Source: Bacillota bacterium (GTDB taxonomy: Bacteria; Bacillota; UBA994). From it: a DNA stretch of 34,609 nt. The position numbers and the translations under genes are program-made. The notes beneath the pieces are model-generated. The model was not told where the DNA came from. It did no database searches and worked only from the letters and a program-made list of their open reading frames with translations. The stretch lies in contig WSXW01000020.1 in NCBI GenBank assembly GCA_009773495.1, forward strand, positions 1 through 34,609, written 5' to 3'. Of this stretch, positions 6,910 to 15,182 are shown piece by piece; within the stretch, counting starts at the first letter, position 1; each line of letters opens with the position of its first letter.

Positions 6910-7032
6910 ACAATAACACCCATTTGCTGCTGCAAAGTGACCGCCAAAAGCTCATAGCACTTGTCATACCACGCTATGATAAAGTGGAGCAAAGTAATTT
7001 CCGAGAATATAAAAATAAGGAGTGAGAAATCA

Positions 7033-8061
7033 ATGACTTTTGGGAAGAAAATGCTGGTTTTTGTTCTATTAATGTTGTTTGTCTCGGCATCGGTTATGGG
7101 CTGTAGTCCGGCTCCAAAACCGGCAGCAAGTTATCCCGACAAGTATCTTACCGGTATTATTGCCTGGGGAGCAGGCGGCGGTACAGATAGCACTTCCAGG
7201 CTCTTAGTGCCGGAAGCGGAAAAAATTCTAGGTACTTCCATAGTTATGTCCAACCGAACAGGTGCGACAGGCTCCATTGCCACCCAGTTCGTGCATGACC
7301 AAAAGGCTGATGGCTATACCCTGCTGTTCAATGCCGAGAACCCGCAGCTTTATCAGACGCTAGGCCTTTCCGCGCTCTCTTACAATGATTTCGAGCCAGT
7401 CATCCTCACTGTGAACGGCGTCACCGTTATTGTTGTAGAGAAAAATTCTCCTTATCAAACTCTAGATGACCTCGTTAATGCCGCTAAAGCGAACCCTGGC
7501 AAAATTAACATGGGTATCAGCGGCGTGGGCGGCCAGCCCTATATGACATCCCTAATATTGAGACAAGGCGAAGGCATTAACTTTAACGCAGTCACATTTG
7601 ACGGTGATGGTCCCCTGATCGCCGCTCTTATGGGTAAACACATCGATGTCACCGGTCTGGCAGTGGCAGCCGCAGTTCAATACGTTAAAAACGGCGATTT
7701 CAGAGCGTTAGCCGTGGTTTCTAACAAGCGCAATCCTGCCCTTCCTGATGTTCCAGCCTTGGGCGAATTACGGCCTAACATGCAAAACATGCTAAAGGCA
7801 TCCGGGTTTTTCTATGGCGTCTTTGTTAAGAAGGGTACGCCTGAACCTGTAATTGCCAAGTTGAAAGAAGCGTTTCTTGCCGGCTATAATAGTCCGCAGT
7901 TCCAAGAGTTCGCAACGAATAACGGCATGATGAAGATGGGCATTACCGGCGATGAGGCTAAAAATTTCATGAAAGAGTGGCAGTCCGCGATGGCCTGGTT
8001 GGTTCATGATGCCGGGAATTCAAAGGAGTCGCCTGAGAAGTTCGGAATTCGCAGGCCGTAA
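7033..8061 (+). CDS. tctC: tripartite tricarboxylate transporter substrate-binding lipoprotein (TctC/BUG family)
   Basis: A 342-residue extracytoplasmic binding protein. A signal peptide with hydrophobic core MLVFVLLMLFVSASVMGC ends in a lipobox cysteine, so it is a membrane-anchored lipoprotein as usual in Gram-positives. The mature part shows the BUG-family opening GIIAWGAGGGTDSTSR, the NRTGATGSIA segment and the GISGVGGQPYM region. The frame is open from 6961, but AAGGAGTGAG and the signal peptide set the start at 7033. Members bind carboxylates such as citrate, dicarboxylates or aromatic acids; here the ligand is probably the operon's substrate. A strong stem-loop (8071-8096) follows and may protect this highly needed part of the message. 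Confidence 0.9.
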   Translation: MTFGKKMLVFVLLMLFVSASVMGCSPAPKPAASYPDKYLTGIIAWGAGGGTDSTSRLLVPEAEKILGTSIVMSNRTGATGSIATQFVHDQKADGYTLLFNAENPQLYQTLGLSALSYNDFEPVILTVNGVTVIVVEKNSPYQTLDDLVNAAKANPGKINMGISGVGGQPYMTSLILRQGEGINFNAVTFDGDGPLIAALMGKHIDVTGLAVAAAVQYVKNGDFRALAVVSNKRNPALPDVPALGELRPNMQNMLKASGFFYGVFVKKGTPEPVIAKLKEAFLAGYNSPQFQEFATNNGMMKMGITGDEAKNFMKEWQSAMAWLVHDAGNSKESPEKFGIRRP

Positions 8062-8070
8062 TAATCAAAA

Positions 8071-8096
8071 TAGAGGGGGGAGGTCTCCCCCCTCTA
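8071..8096 (+). promoter_or_regulatory. intercistronic stem-loop between tctC and tctB
   Basis: TAGAGGGGGG and CCCCCCTCTA are a perfect 10-bp inverted repeat with a six-base loop that can pair further. It starts ten bases after the tctC stop and no T-run follows, so it is not a simple terminator. Such hairpins behind binding-protein genes commonly stabilise the upstream message and lower expression of the membrane subunits; that role is inferred. Confidence 0.6.
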
Positions 8097-8118
8097 CAAT
8101 CAGACAGGAGGGCTAAAG

Positions 8119-8646
8119 ATGGTTCCATCAAAGCATCTTGCGGGGGAAGATAAACCGGCAGAGCATCTTGCGGGGGAAGATAAACTGTCTAAAGATAACA
8201 GTGCCGACAAGCCGGGCGAGATATATTTTGCACTTTTTCTCTTAATTATTACCCTAGCTTTTTTGGTTGAGGCATTTAAACTACCTGGTCTTCAAGATGG
8301 GAGTGTAAGCGCTCCCGGAGTAGTTCCGCAAATTATGACGATGGCGGTCCTGTTAATGATAAGCATAGTCGGCGCCGCGTTGCTTCGTAAAGGAAAAAGA
8401 CCAGCGGTTATAGCGGTTTTGCGCTTCCTTTTTTCCACGGAAGTCGTGGGCTTGCTCATATTTATCACAATGTACGGGTTTATCTTGGAACTTTTAGGCT
8501 TTGAAATTTCTAGCTTACTCTTTCTATGGGTAACAATGTATTTTTTAGATAGAGTACAACCTGTCAAAAAGCTAATTATATCAGCAGGGGCTGTAGGGGC
8601 AATTGTACTTGTCTTTGGTTACGCTTTCAGAGTTGTCTTACCCTAG
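8119..8646 (+). CDS. tctB: tripartite tricarboxylate transporter small membrane subunit (TctB)
   Basis: A 175-residue integral membrane protein with about four hydrophobic segments (residues about 36-54, 70-88, 110-130 and 150-172) and the PGVVPQIM signature after the first helix, which is typical of TctB. It partners TctA in the membrane. The hydrophilic N-terminus of about 32 residues is unusual: it contains a tandem duplication of ten residues (HLAGEDKPAE then HLAGEDKLSK). The start has AGGAGGGC before it. It lies between tctC and tctA, a common order (C-B-A). Confidence 0.85.
   Translation: MVPSKHLAGEDKPAEHLAGEDKLSKDNSADKPGEIYFALFLLIITLAFLVEAFKLPGLQDGSVSAPGVVPQIMTMAVLLMISIVGAALLRKGKRPAVIAVLRFLFSTEVVGLLIFITMYGFILELLGFEISSLLFLWVTMYFLDRVQPVKKLIISAGAVGAIVLVFGYAFRVVLP
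8132..8185 (+). repeat. 30-bp tandem duplication in the tctB N-terminus
   Basis: A 24-base stretch starting AGCATCTTGCGGGGG occurs at 8132-8155 and again, identical, at 8162-8185, a period of 30 bases that keeps the frame. It adds ten residues ahead of the first membrane helix. Perfect identity suggests a recent event. Confidence 0.85.
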
Positions 8647-8667
8647 TAACACAAAGGAGGCGAAGTA

Positions 8668-10182
8668 ATGGCAGGAATATCCGCGCTTCTTGTTCCGTTT
8701 ACTGATATTAGTTTAATATTTTATGTTGCTGTCGGGGTCTTTGCCGGTATCTATATCGGTGCGATACCGGGGCTGTCCGTGACAATGGCGGTTTCGTTGT
8801 TAATCTCTTTTACATTTTCATGGGACATTCTACCCGCTTTAGCCCTTATGATAGGAATTTATACGGGTGGTGTCTATGGCGGTAGCCGGTCTGCTATACT
8901 TTTAAATATTCCTGGGGCACCGGCCGCAGTGGCCACAGTCTTTGACGGTTATCCAATGGCTAAATTAGGTGAAGCTGGGACAGCCATGGGGATAGCTACG
9001 ACGCAATCTTGTATTGGGCAATTCTTTGGAATAATGGTTATGGTTGCAGCCTCACCGCTGATCTCAAGTCTTGCTATCAACTTTGCACCCAGAGATTACT
9101 TTTTGTTAGCTATTATGGGGTTGTTTATGGTCGGCAGCCTGAGCCGCGGCTCTCTGGTTAAGGCTCTTATAACAGCCTCTCTAGGCGTTACCATTGGGCT
9201 CATCGGAATGGATCCGTTTACGGGTCAGGGAAGGCTAATTTTTGGCAATGCCAGATTGCTTGGCGGTATTAATTTTGTGGTAGTTATGATCGGCCTGTTT
9301 GGACTCTCCGAAGCTTTAGTTCAGCTTAAAGACAAGACCCAGCCAGTCAAGCAGAAGATTGACAGAATTGTACCCAGCCTGAAGCTGGTATTTAGCCATA
9401 TGGCACTGACCCTAAGATGCTCGGCGATCGGCACCTTAATCGGCGCGCTGCCGGGGACAGGTGGGGATATCGCAGCGTTGATAGCCTACGACCACGCTAA
9501 AAGAACCGTAAGAAATCCAAGTCGTCCGTTTGGAGAGGGCGCAATTGAAGGAATTGTGGCGCCTGAAGCCGCCAACAATGCCGCGATTGGCGGCGCATTC
9601 ATACCCATGATGACGTTGGGAATACCTGGGGATTCTGTAACAGCCATTTTGATCGGCGCCTTCGTAATTCACGGCATCAGGCCAGGTCCGATGCTGATGA
9701 GAGAGCAACCAGAATATTTTTGGCTAATTGTCGGTTGCCTAGTTTTGTCGAATATCTTCTTGTTCATTTTCGGTATGACCGGTATACGGATTTTTAGCAA
9801 AATTGTAGAAATACCCAAAGCGGTAATTTTACCGATAATAGTTATCCTGTCCATCATCGGTAGCTACACAATAAACAACAGTATAATAGACATTTACTGG
9901 ATGATTGCTTTTGGGATCTTAGGTTACTTTATTAAAATTTATGATTATCCCGTTTCTACCATGGTCTTAGGTGTTATCCTAAGTCCGATTATTGATTCAA
10001 ATTTCCGAAGAGCAGTGCAAATGACACAGGGTAGCCTTGTGGGCTTTATACAGAGTCTCCTTATTAATCCGATAACATTGTTTATACTAGTGTTCATTGT
10101 GTATATGGTTGTATCGCAGACCCCGGCCAAAGAATTGCTAGTAAAGAAACTCAGGTCTATTAAAGGTAACAGGCACAGTTAG
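8668..10182 (+). CDS. tctA: tripartite tricarboxylate transporter large membrane subunit (TctA)
   Basis: A 504-residue polytopic membrane protein with roughly eleven to twelve hydrophobic segments. It carries the family signatures GAIPGLSVTMAV near residue 33 and IGALPGTGGDIAALIAYDHA near residue 258, plus GIPGDSVTAILIGAF near residue 318. TctA forms the cation-coupled translocation channel and TctC delivers the ligand. AAAGGAGGCG precedes the ATG. Ligand range in the family runs from citrate to phthalate-like acids, so substrate must be read from the operon. Confidence 0.93.
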   Translation: MAGISALLVPFTDISLIFYVAVGVFAGIYIGAIPGLSVTMAVSLLISFTFSWDILPALALMIGIYTGGVYGGSRSAILLNIPGAPAAVATVFDGYPMAKLGEAGTAMGIATTQSCIGQFFGIMVMVAASPLISSLAINFAPRDYFLLAIMGLFMVGSLSRGSLVKALITASLGVTIGLIGMDPFTGQGRLIFGNARLLGGINFVVVMIGLFGLSEALVQLKDKTQPVKQKIDRIVPSLKLVFSHMALTLRCSAIGTLIGALPGTGGDIAALIAYDHAKRTVRNPSRPFGEGAIEGIVAPEAANNAAIGGAFIPMMTLGIPGDSVTAILIGAFVIHGIRPGPMLMREQPEYFWLIVGCLVLSNIFLFIFGMTGIRIFSKIVEIPKAVILPIIVILSIIGSYTINNSIIDIYWMIAFGILGYFIKIYDYPVSTMVLGVILSPIIDSNFRRAVQMTQGSLVGFIQSLLINPITLFILVFIVYMVVSQTPAKELLVKKLRSIKGNRHS

Positions 10183-10204
10183 CCTTATAGAGGGGGAGGA
10201 GCGC

Positions 10205-11080
10205 ATGAAACAAATAGATGTAAACACGAAGCTGCTAGGACTTTTTGGCAAGCCCCTGTCATTTACCATGTCGCCATTAATGCATAACGCAGCTTTTCAA
10301 CAAATGGGCCTAAATTACCTATATATACCGTTTGAAGTGCAGGAAGAACACTTTGCAGAGACCATAAAATCATTAAAGTTTTTCAATTTTGCTGGATGTA
10401 ACGTCACATCCCCGTATAAGACCAGAGTAATTGAGTATTTGGATGAAATTAGTGACAGGGCCAAGATTATTGGGGCAGTGAACACTGTCAGCCTGCGCAA
10501 CGGAGTGCTAAAGGGTTTTAACACAGACGGGGAAGGTTTTGTTGAGTCGTTGCGGTATGAGAAAAATATAGGGCCAAAGGGGTCAAAGTTTATCGTACTG
10601 GGCAGCGGCGGTGCTGCCAGAGCTATAGTTATGACCTTGGCTTTCGAAGGAGCCGACAAAATTTATATTGCTAACAGGACTTTCAAAAGTGCTGTAGAGC
10701 TGGCGGAAGAAGTAAACAAAATCCATCAGTGTGCCATACCCCTAGAGCTAAACAGCACCGAAATCGAGAAGCATATTGACGAAACAGATGTTATTATAAA
10801 CACTACCAAAGCAGGGATGTACCCTGACATAGCAAAGACTCCTGTAGAAATAACCCGGGTACACAGCAAGCTTATTGCTTGCGACATCATCTATAATCCC
10901 ATAAAAACTACATTCCTGAAATCAATGGAGCAGTTAGGATGCGAGACGGTTACGGGCGTTGGCATGCTAATAAACCAGGGGGCTGAGGCATTCAGAATAT
11001 GGACCGGTGAAGTGCCTCCGCGCGAGCAGATGTATGCCTTGGTGCAAAGTACCTTGATTGGAAGGATGACAGAACAGTAA
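10205..11080 (+). CDS. aroE: shikimate/quinate 5-dehydrogenase (AroE family)
   Basis: A 291-residue NAD(P)-dependent dehydrogenase of the shikimate dehydrogenase family. The substrate-binding N-domain shows MSPLMHNAAF, catalytic Lys72 in NVTSPYK and Asp108 in GFNTDGEGF. The nucleotide fold has GSGGAARA (133-140) and ends in GVGMLINQGAEAF. The usual SxS substrate motif reads T21-M-S23, and the catalytic Lys follows Tyr instead of the common His; such changes occur in paralogues with shifted substrate or cofactor use. Beside aroD, a transporter and an IclR gene, quinate or shikimate oxidation is a better guess than biosynthesis. The gene symbol marks the family, not a proven biosynthetic role. 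Confidence 0.88.
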   Translation: MKQIDVNTKLLGLFGKPLSFTMSPLMHNAAFQQMGLNYLYIPFEVQEEHFAETIKSLKFFNFAGCNVTSPYKTRVIEYLDEISDRAKIIGAVNTVSLRNGVLKGFNTDGEGFVESLRYEKNIGPKGSKFIVLGSGGAARAIVMTLAFEGADKIYIANRTFKSAVELAEEVNKIHQCAIPLELNSTEIEKHIDETDVIINTTKAGMYPDIAKTPVEITRVHSKLIACDIIYNPIKTTFLKSMEQLGCETVTGVGMLINQGAEAFRIWTGEVPPREQMYALVQSTLIGRMTEQ

Positions 11081-11111
11081 TCTAGTGCAGGCAGAAAAGG
11101 GTGAAGAGAAG

Positions 11112-11894
11112 ATGGCGGGAAACGGCAGTGGAGACAATGAATTTCGTTCCCTAAAAAGAGCCTTTAGTATTATGTTGTGCTTTGATAGAAACAACTTGAA
11201 ATTATCGCTTACGGACATCTCAAAAAAAATATCCCTCCCTAAATCGACTGCGTCCAGATTTTTGAACTGCCTTGAGAAAGATGGCTTCTTGATTCGCAAT
11301 GAGGATAACACCTATACACTTGGTCATACTGTCTATTATCTCGGTGTGTTAGCAAAGGAAAGCTTTGATCTGAGAAGAGCAGCCTATCCTGTCATGCAAA
11401 GATTGCAGGCCAAATATAACGAGACGGTAAGCCTGTATATTATGGAGGCCGACAAGAGAATCTGCTATGAGAGAATAGAATCTACGCATAGGCTAAGGGG
11501 AGTACCAAAGCTTGAGTCGCCGCTGTGGTCCGGCGCTTGCGGCAAAGCAATGCTGGCTTTTTTACCTGAGGAGAGCTTTCTTAAAGTGGTTGCAAGTATT
11601 CAACCCCTGACGGCCAACACCATAGCCGACAGGAAAGAGTTGAAAAATCACTTGGTCGAAATTAGGCAGAATAAAGTGGCTTTTAGCTTCGAAGAAACGG
11701 AAGAGGGCATTTCCGCCCTAGCTTCACCTATTTTCGATGCTCATAATAACATTATTGGTAGCCTGTCTATGGCCGGCCCTTCCGTGAGGTTTACCAGAGA
11801 GCTAATTTCTTCGGCCCAGAACTGTGTCTATAACGGGGCCAAGGAAATATCCTTAAATTCGGGATGTCGCCAATACGAGGGAGTACTGCACTAG
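11112..11894 (+). CDS. IclR-family transcriptional regulator
   Basis: A 260-residue regulator. An N-terminal winged helix-turn-helix spans about residues 11-75 (SLTDISKKISLPKSTASRF is the recognition region). A C-terminal IclR effector domain follows, with LESPLWSGACGKAMLAF and SFEETEEGISALASPIFD as in PcaR, PobR and KdgR relatives. The frame extends to GTG 11085, but AAAGGGTGAAGAG before ATG 11112 favours the later start. It is embedded in the operon it probably controls; the GGAAC palindromes at 3407-3432 are the likely binding site. IclR proteins often sense aromatic or hydroaromatic acids such as protocatechuate, which suits the enzymes around it; the effector here is unknown. Confidence 0.92.
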   Translation: MAGNGSGDNEFRSLKRAFSIMLCFDRNNLKLSLTDISKKISLPKSTASRFLNCLEKDGFLIRNEDNTYTLGHTVYYLGVLAKESFDLRRAAYPVMQRLQAKYNETVSLYIMEADKRICYERIESTHRLRGVPKLESPLWSGACGKAMLAFLPEESFLKVVASIQPLTANTIADRKELKNHLVEIRQNKVAFSFEETEEGISALASPIFDAHNNIIGSLSMAGPSVRFTRELISSAQNCVYNGAKEISLNSGCRQYEGVLH

Positions 11895-11921
11895 ATATAC
11901 TTCACAACTGGAGGAATAAGT

Positions 11922-13328
11922 ATGGAAGAGCTTAACAAGGAGCAGCAGTCAGAGCTGGACCAAGCGTTCCAAAGGGCGAAAAGAGCTCTGGACGTCATAG
12001 AGGCTTACGATCAAGCCAAGGTCGATCGTCTTTGCCAAGCTGTGGCCTGGAGCGTGGCCAACAAGAGGACCTTTTTGCGACTGGTAGAGATGAGCATTGC
12101 CGAAAGCGGCCTTGGTGACCCTGTAACTAGACAGCACAAGCGCCTTAAAATTCGTGGCGTGCTACGAGACGCGCTGCGCCAGAAGAGTGTGGGCATCATT
12201 GAGGAAATCCCCGAAAAAGGGATCGTAAAATACGCCAAGCCAGCTGGCATTATTGCATCTTTGGTACCCACCACTAACCCCGACCTGACTCCGGCCGGCC
12301 AAGCCATCTATGCTATTAAAGCTAGGGATGTGGTCATCTTTTCACCTCATCCCCGTTCCAAGAAAACAACTTTTGAGACAGTCAGACTAATGCGGGAAGC
12401 ACTGGAGCGGGAGGGTGCCCCTGCCGATATCCTGCAATGTTTAACCCTTGTCAACATCCCTATGTCCAAGGCTCTTATGGCTCAAGCTGACCTCGTTTTG
12501 GCCACTGGGGGAGAAGCGATGGTGCGTGCCGCCTATAGTTCAGGCAGACCGGCCTATGGCGTAGGCGCCGGAAACGCCACCATGCTGATTGATGAAACTG
12601 CCGACGTTAAAGAAGCCGCTCATAACACCATGCTGAGCAAAACCTCGGACTATGGTTCTGGTTGCTCTGCCGATGGCAACCTTATTATCGAGAAGAGCAT
12701 CTTTGACAGTATGGTGGAGCAGTTAACCGTCGAAGGTGGCTACTTAGCTGATGAGCAGGAAAAGGCTTTGCTCTGCAAGGTAATGTGGGACGACGAGGGG
12801 CATCGTCTTCCAAACACGGTAGCTATTGCGCCGCAGAAACTTGCGGAAACTGCAGGCTTTACTATCCCCGACGACCGCAAGTTTATCATGGTGCTAGGTG
12901 ACGGCATTGGCAAGCAACACCCATTTTCTAGTGAGAAGCTGACAACCCTGCTGGCCCTTTTCAAGTACGAAGGGTTCGAGAACGGCCTTGACATAGTCCG
13001 ACGGATTTTAGGGGTTGGTGGCAGGGGACACTCTGTGGGAATATATTCCTTTAATGATGCTCGAATTAATCAACTGGCGTTGATGGCGCCGGTGAGCCGC
13101 ATAATGGTCCGCCAACCTCAATCCAAAGCCAACTCCGGTTCCTTTACTAACGGCATGCCGATGACCTCTAGCATGGGCTGTGGTACCTTTGGCGGCAATA
13201 TAGTATCGGAAAACATTAGCTTGAAGCATTATATGAACACAACCTGGGTGTCCCGCCCGATACCGGAAGACAGGCCTTCAGACTCAGAGCTTTTTGGCGA
13301 TTTTTACGATCCTGAACTGGAAAAATAG
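11922..13328 (+). CDS. aldehyde dehydrogenase, CoA-acylating type (EutE/SauS-like)
   Basis: A 468-residue aldehyde dehydrogenase-fold protein. VPTTNPDLTPAGQAIY (about 115-130) and FSPHPRSKK (140-148) are signatures of the CoA-acylating branch (EutE, AdhE N-half, sulfoacetaldehyde dehydrogenase). The catalytic cysteine is Cys248 in GSGCSADGN, with a glycine-rich GVGAGN stretch at 213-218. It should interconvert an aldehyde and its acyl-CoA with NAD(P). In this operon it may oxidise a semialdehyde formed after ring opening and supply the acyl-CoA for the citryl-CoA-lyase-like protein; that link is inferred. GGAGGAAT precedes the ATG. Confidence 0.85.
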   Translation: MEELNKEQQSELDQAFQRAKRALDVIEAYDQAKVDRLCQAVAWSVANKRTFLRLVEMSIAESGLGDPVTRQHKRLKIRGVLRDALRQKSVGIIEEIPEKGIVKYAKPAGIIASLVPTTNPDLTPAGQAIYAIKARDVVIFSPHPRSKKTTFETVRLMREALEREGAPADILQCLTLVNIPMSKALMAQADLVLATGGEAMVRAAYSSGRPAYGVGAGNATMLIDETADVKEAAHNTMLSKTSDYGSGCSADGNLIIEKSIFDSMVEQLTVEGGYLADEQEKALLCKVMWDDEGHRLPNTVAIAPQKLAETAGFTIPDDRKFIMVLGDGIGKQHPFSSEKLTTLLALFKYEGFENGLDIVRRILGVGGRGHSVGIYSFNDARINQLALMAPVSRIMVRQPQSKANSGSFTNGMPMTSSMGCGTFGGNIVSENISLKHYMNTTWVSRPIPEDRPSDSELFGDFYDPELEK

Positions 13329-13372
13329 CGTATTACTTAAAATGTACCAGCAATTTAAGGGGGGTAATTTTC

Positions 13373-14188
13373 TTGGAAAGAGAATTTTCTCTGGCCCATC
13401 TAACTGTACTGGGATGTTCACCGCCAGAAATGGTCTATATTGCGGCCATGGCAGGATATCAACACGTTGGTCTGCGTCCAATTTATATGGGCTTGCCCGG
13501 TGAACCCAACTACGCACTTGCGGAATTGCCCGAAATGCTTAGTTTGACCAAGGCTGCGCTAGAGGAAACTGGTCTCGGTCTGAACGATATTGAACTGGCC
13601 CGAATCGTTGACGGCGTTGATCTAGAGCGCTATGAGCCAGCATTCGAGGTGTCTGCCATGTTAGGCGCAAAGCACGTAATTAGCAGTATTTGGACATCAA
13701 ACAAACCCTACTATATCGAGAAATTTGGCCAATTATGTGAGCTAGCTGCCCAGTACGGAATGACGGTAAATCTTGAATTTGTTACTTGGGCTGAGGTTAA
13801 GAACTTAAAAGATGCATGTGAAGTTTTGCAGGCGGTGAACTGTCGAAACGCAGGAGTGTTAATAGATACACTCCATGCCCATCGTTCCCGTGTGTCTCCA
13901 CATGAGCTAGCCAACATACCTAATAATTGGATAAAATTAGTTCATCTATGTGACGGTCCGGTTAAAATACCAACAGACAGAGAGTCTCTTATCTTCACTG
14001 GTCGCGAAGCGCGGAACTATGTGGGTGAGGGCGCAATAGATATCGCGGCATATCTCGCTAGGCTACCTCAAACAGTTGTTCTGTCACTTGAGATTCCTAA
14101 CCTGGCCCGTGTTAAAGCATATGGATATGCTGAGCATGCCCGCAGGTGCCTTGTAACGGCCAAGGAATATGTGGCACGCAGAGCATGA
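13373..14188 (+). CDS. AP-endonuclease-2-type TIM barrel (sugar isomerase / dehydratase family)
   Basis: A 271-residue TIM barrel of the xylose-isomerase-like superfamily, which includes IolE, hexose epimerases and 3-dehydroshikimate dehydratases. The four metal ligands are in place: Glu135 in NLEFVTW, Asp165 in LIDTLHAHRS, His191 in VHLCDGP and Glu240 in SLEIPN. Function cannot be fixed from sequence. A dehydratase or isomerase acting on dehydroshikimate or a ring-derived product would fit the AroD/AroE neighbours. The start is a TTG behind AAGGGGGG at the proper distance; no ATG is better placed. Confidence 0.75.
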   Translation: MEREFSLAHLTVLGCSPPEMVYIAAMAGYQHVGLRPIYMGLPGEPNYALAELPEMLSLTKAALEETGLGLNDIELARIVDGVDLERYEPAFEVSAMLGAKHVISSIWTSNKPYYIEKFGQLCELAAQYGMTVNLEFVTWAEVKNLKDACEVLQAVNCRNAGVLIDTLHAHRSRVSPHELANIPNNWIKLVHLCDGPVKIPTDRESLIFTGREARNYVGEGAIDIAAYLARLPQTVVLSLEIPNLARVKAYGYAEHARRCLVTAKEYVARRA

Positions 14189-14208
14189 ACTGAAAGAGGT
14201 GTTATCTA

Positions 14209-15108
14209 GTGGCTATAATCGACGGCCGTGCCATCGCCAAGAAGATACGATCCGAAATAAAGGACGTTGTTGCCACCTTGTCTTACCGGCCTGGCTTGGC
14301 CGTTGTACTTGTTGGTGGCGATCCAGCTAGCGCTACCTATGTAGAAATGAAGGGGAAAGCCTGTCAGGCTTGCGGTATAGCTTCTACCGTGCATCGCTTG
14401 CCTGCCAGCGCTACGCAGGAGCAATTGATGCACTTAATTGACGCTCTGAACGATGACGCTTCAGTGCATGGCATATTGGTTCAATTACCTTTGCCTGTCC
14501 ATTTAGACCAAATGGCCATTTTTGGTGCGGTCAAGGCTGAAAAAGATGTAGATGGCTTTCATCCAATCAATGTCGGCTTGCTAAGCCTCGGTTTGCCGGA
14601 ACGAGCTTTATTGCCCTGTACTCCGGCCGGTGTTATGGAAATGCTCAAAAGCATTAACTACGAGCTACAGGGTAAACATGCTGTAGTAGTCGGTAAAAGT
14701 AACGTAGTGGGCAAGCCCATGTCCGCTCTATTGGTGCATGCCGGGGCTACCACTACTATCTGTCATCGACACACACAGGATCTGGGCCATTATACTCGTC
14801 GAGCCGATGTTCTAGTGGTGGCAGTCGGCAAAGTTAATTTGATTACCGCAGATATGGTTAAACCGGGGGCTGTAGTTATCGATGTCGGAACTAACAAGGT
14901 CGGTCAGGAGCTGGTTGGCGACATTGATTACCCGGCCATCGAGCCTATTGCATCCTATGTTACGCCTGTTCCTGGCGGAGTAGGTCCCATGACTATCGCT
15001 GTATTATTAAAAAACACGGTTAAAGCTGCCATTCTTCAGCAAGCAGTGACAGCTTTGGGAAAGGAGTCCTTATCTCAGGTAGGCTGTGGACTTGTCAGTT
15101 TGCGATAG
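14209..15108 (+). CDS. folD: bifunctional methylenetetrahydrofolate dehydrogenase/cyclohydrolase
   Basis: A 299-residue FolD that oxidises methylene-THF to methenyl-THF and hydrolyses it to formyl-THF. Tyr44 and Lys48 in TYVEMKGKAC are the catalytic pair. QLPLPVHLD, DVDGFHPIN, VVGKSNVVGKPMS and TPVPGGVGPMT are all conserved. It begins with GTG behind AGAGGTG, 20 bases after the TIM-barrel gene, so it appears to be the last gene of the operon. The other folate genes (fchA, fhs) are in the hut operon far to the right. Its place here could mean that the catabolic route yields a one-carbon unit, or only that a housekeeping gene was captured. Confidence 0.95.
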   Translation: MAIIDGRAIAKKIRSEIKDVVATLSYRPGLAVVLVGGDPASATYVEMKGKACQACGIASTVHRLPASATQEQLMHLIDALNDDASVHGILVQLPLPVHLDQMAIFGAVKAEKDVDGFHPINVGLLSLGLPERALLPCTPAGVMEMLKSINYELQGKHAVVVGKSNVVGKPMSALLVHAGATTTICHRHTQDLGHYTRRADVLVVAVGKVNLITADMVKPGAVVIDVGTNKVGQELVGDIDYPAIEPIASYVTPVPGGVGPMTIAVLLKNTVKAAILQQAVTALGKESLSQVGCGLVSLR

Positions 15109-15182
15109 CATTCAAGCGAAAATATTGCCGCCCCCCACGTATATTATGTCCCAAAACTCTTGTGACGCAACTCGCAGTATCC

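Noticed and set aside
11922-13328. Sulfoacetaldehyde pathway (SauS with an Xsc-like ThDP enzyme) as the operon's function
   Set aside because: Possible from the two families alone, but no phosphate acetyltransferase, sulfonate transporter or sulfite exporter gene is present, and AroD and AroE would be unexplained.
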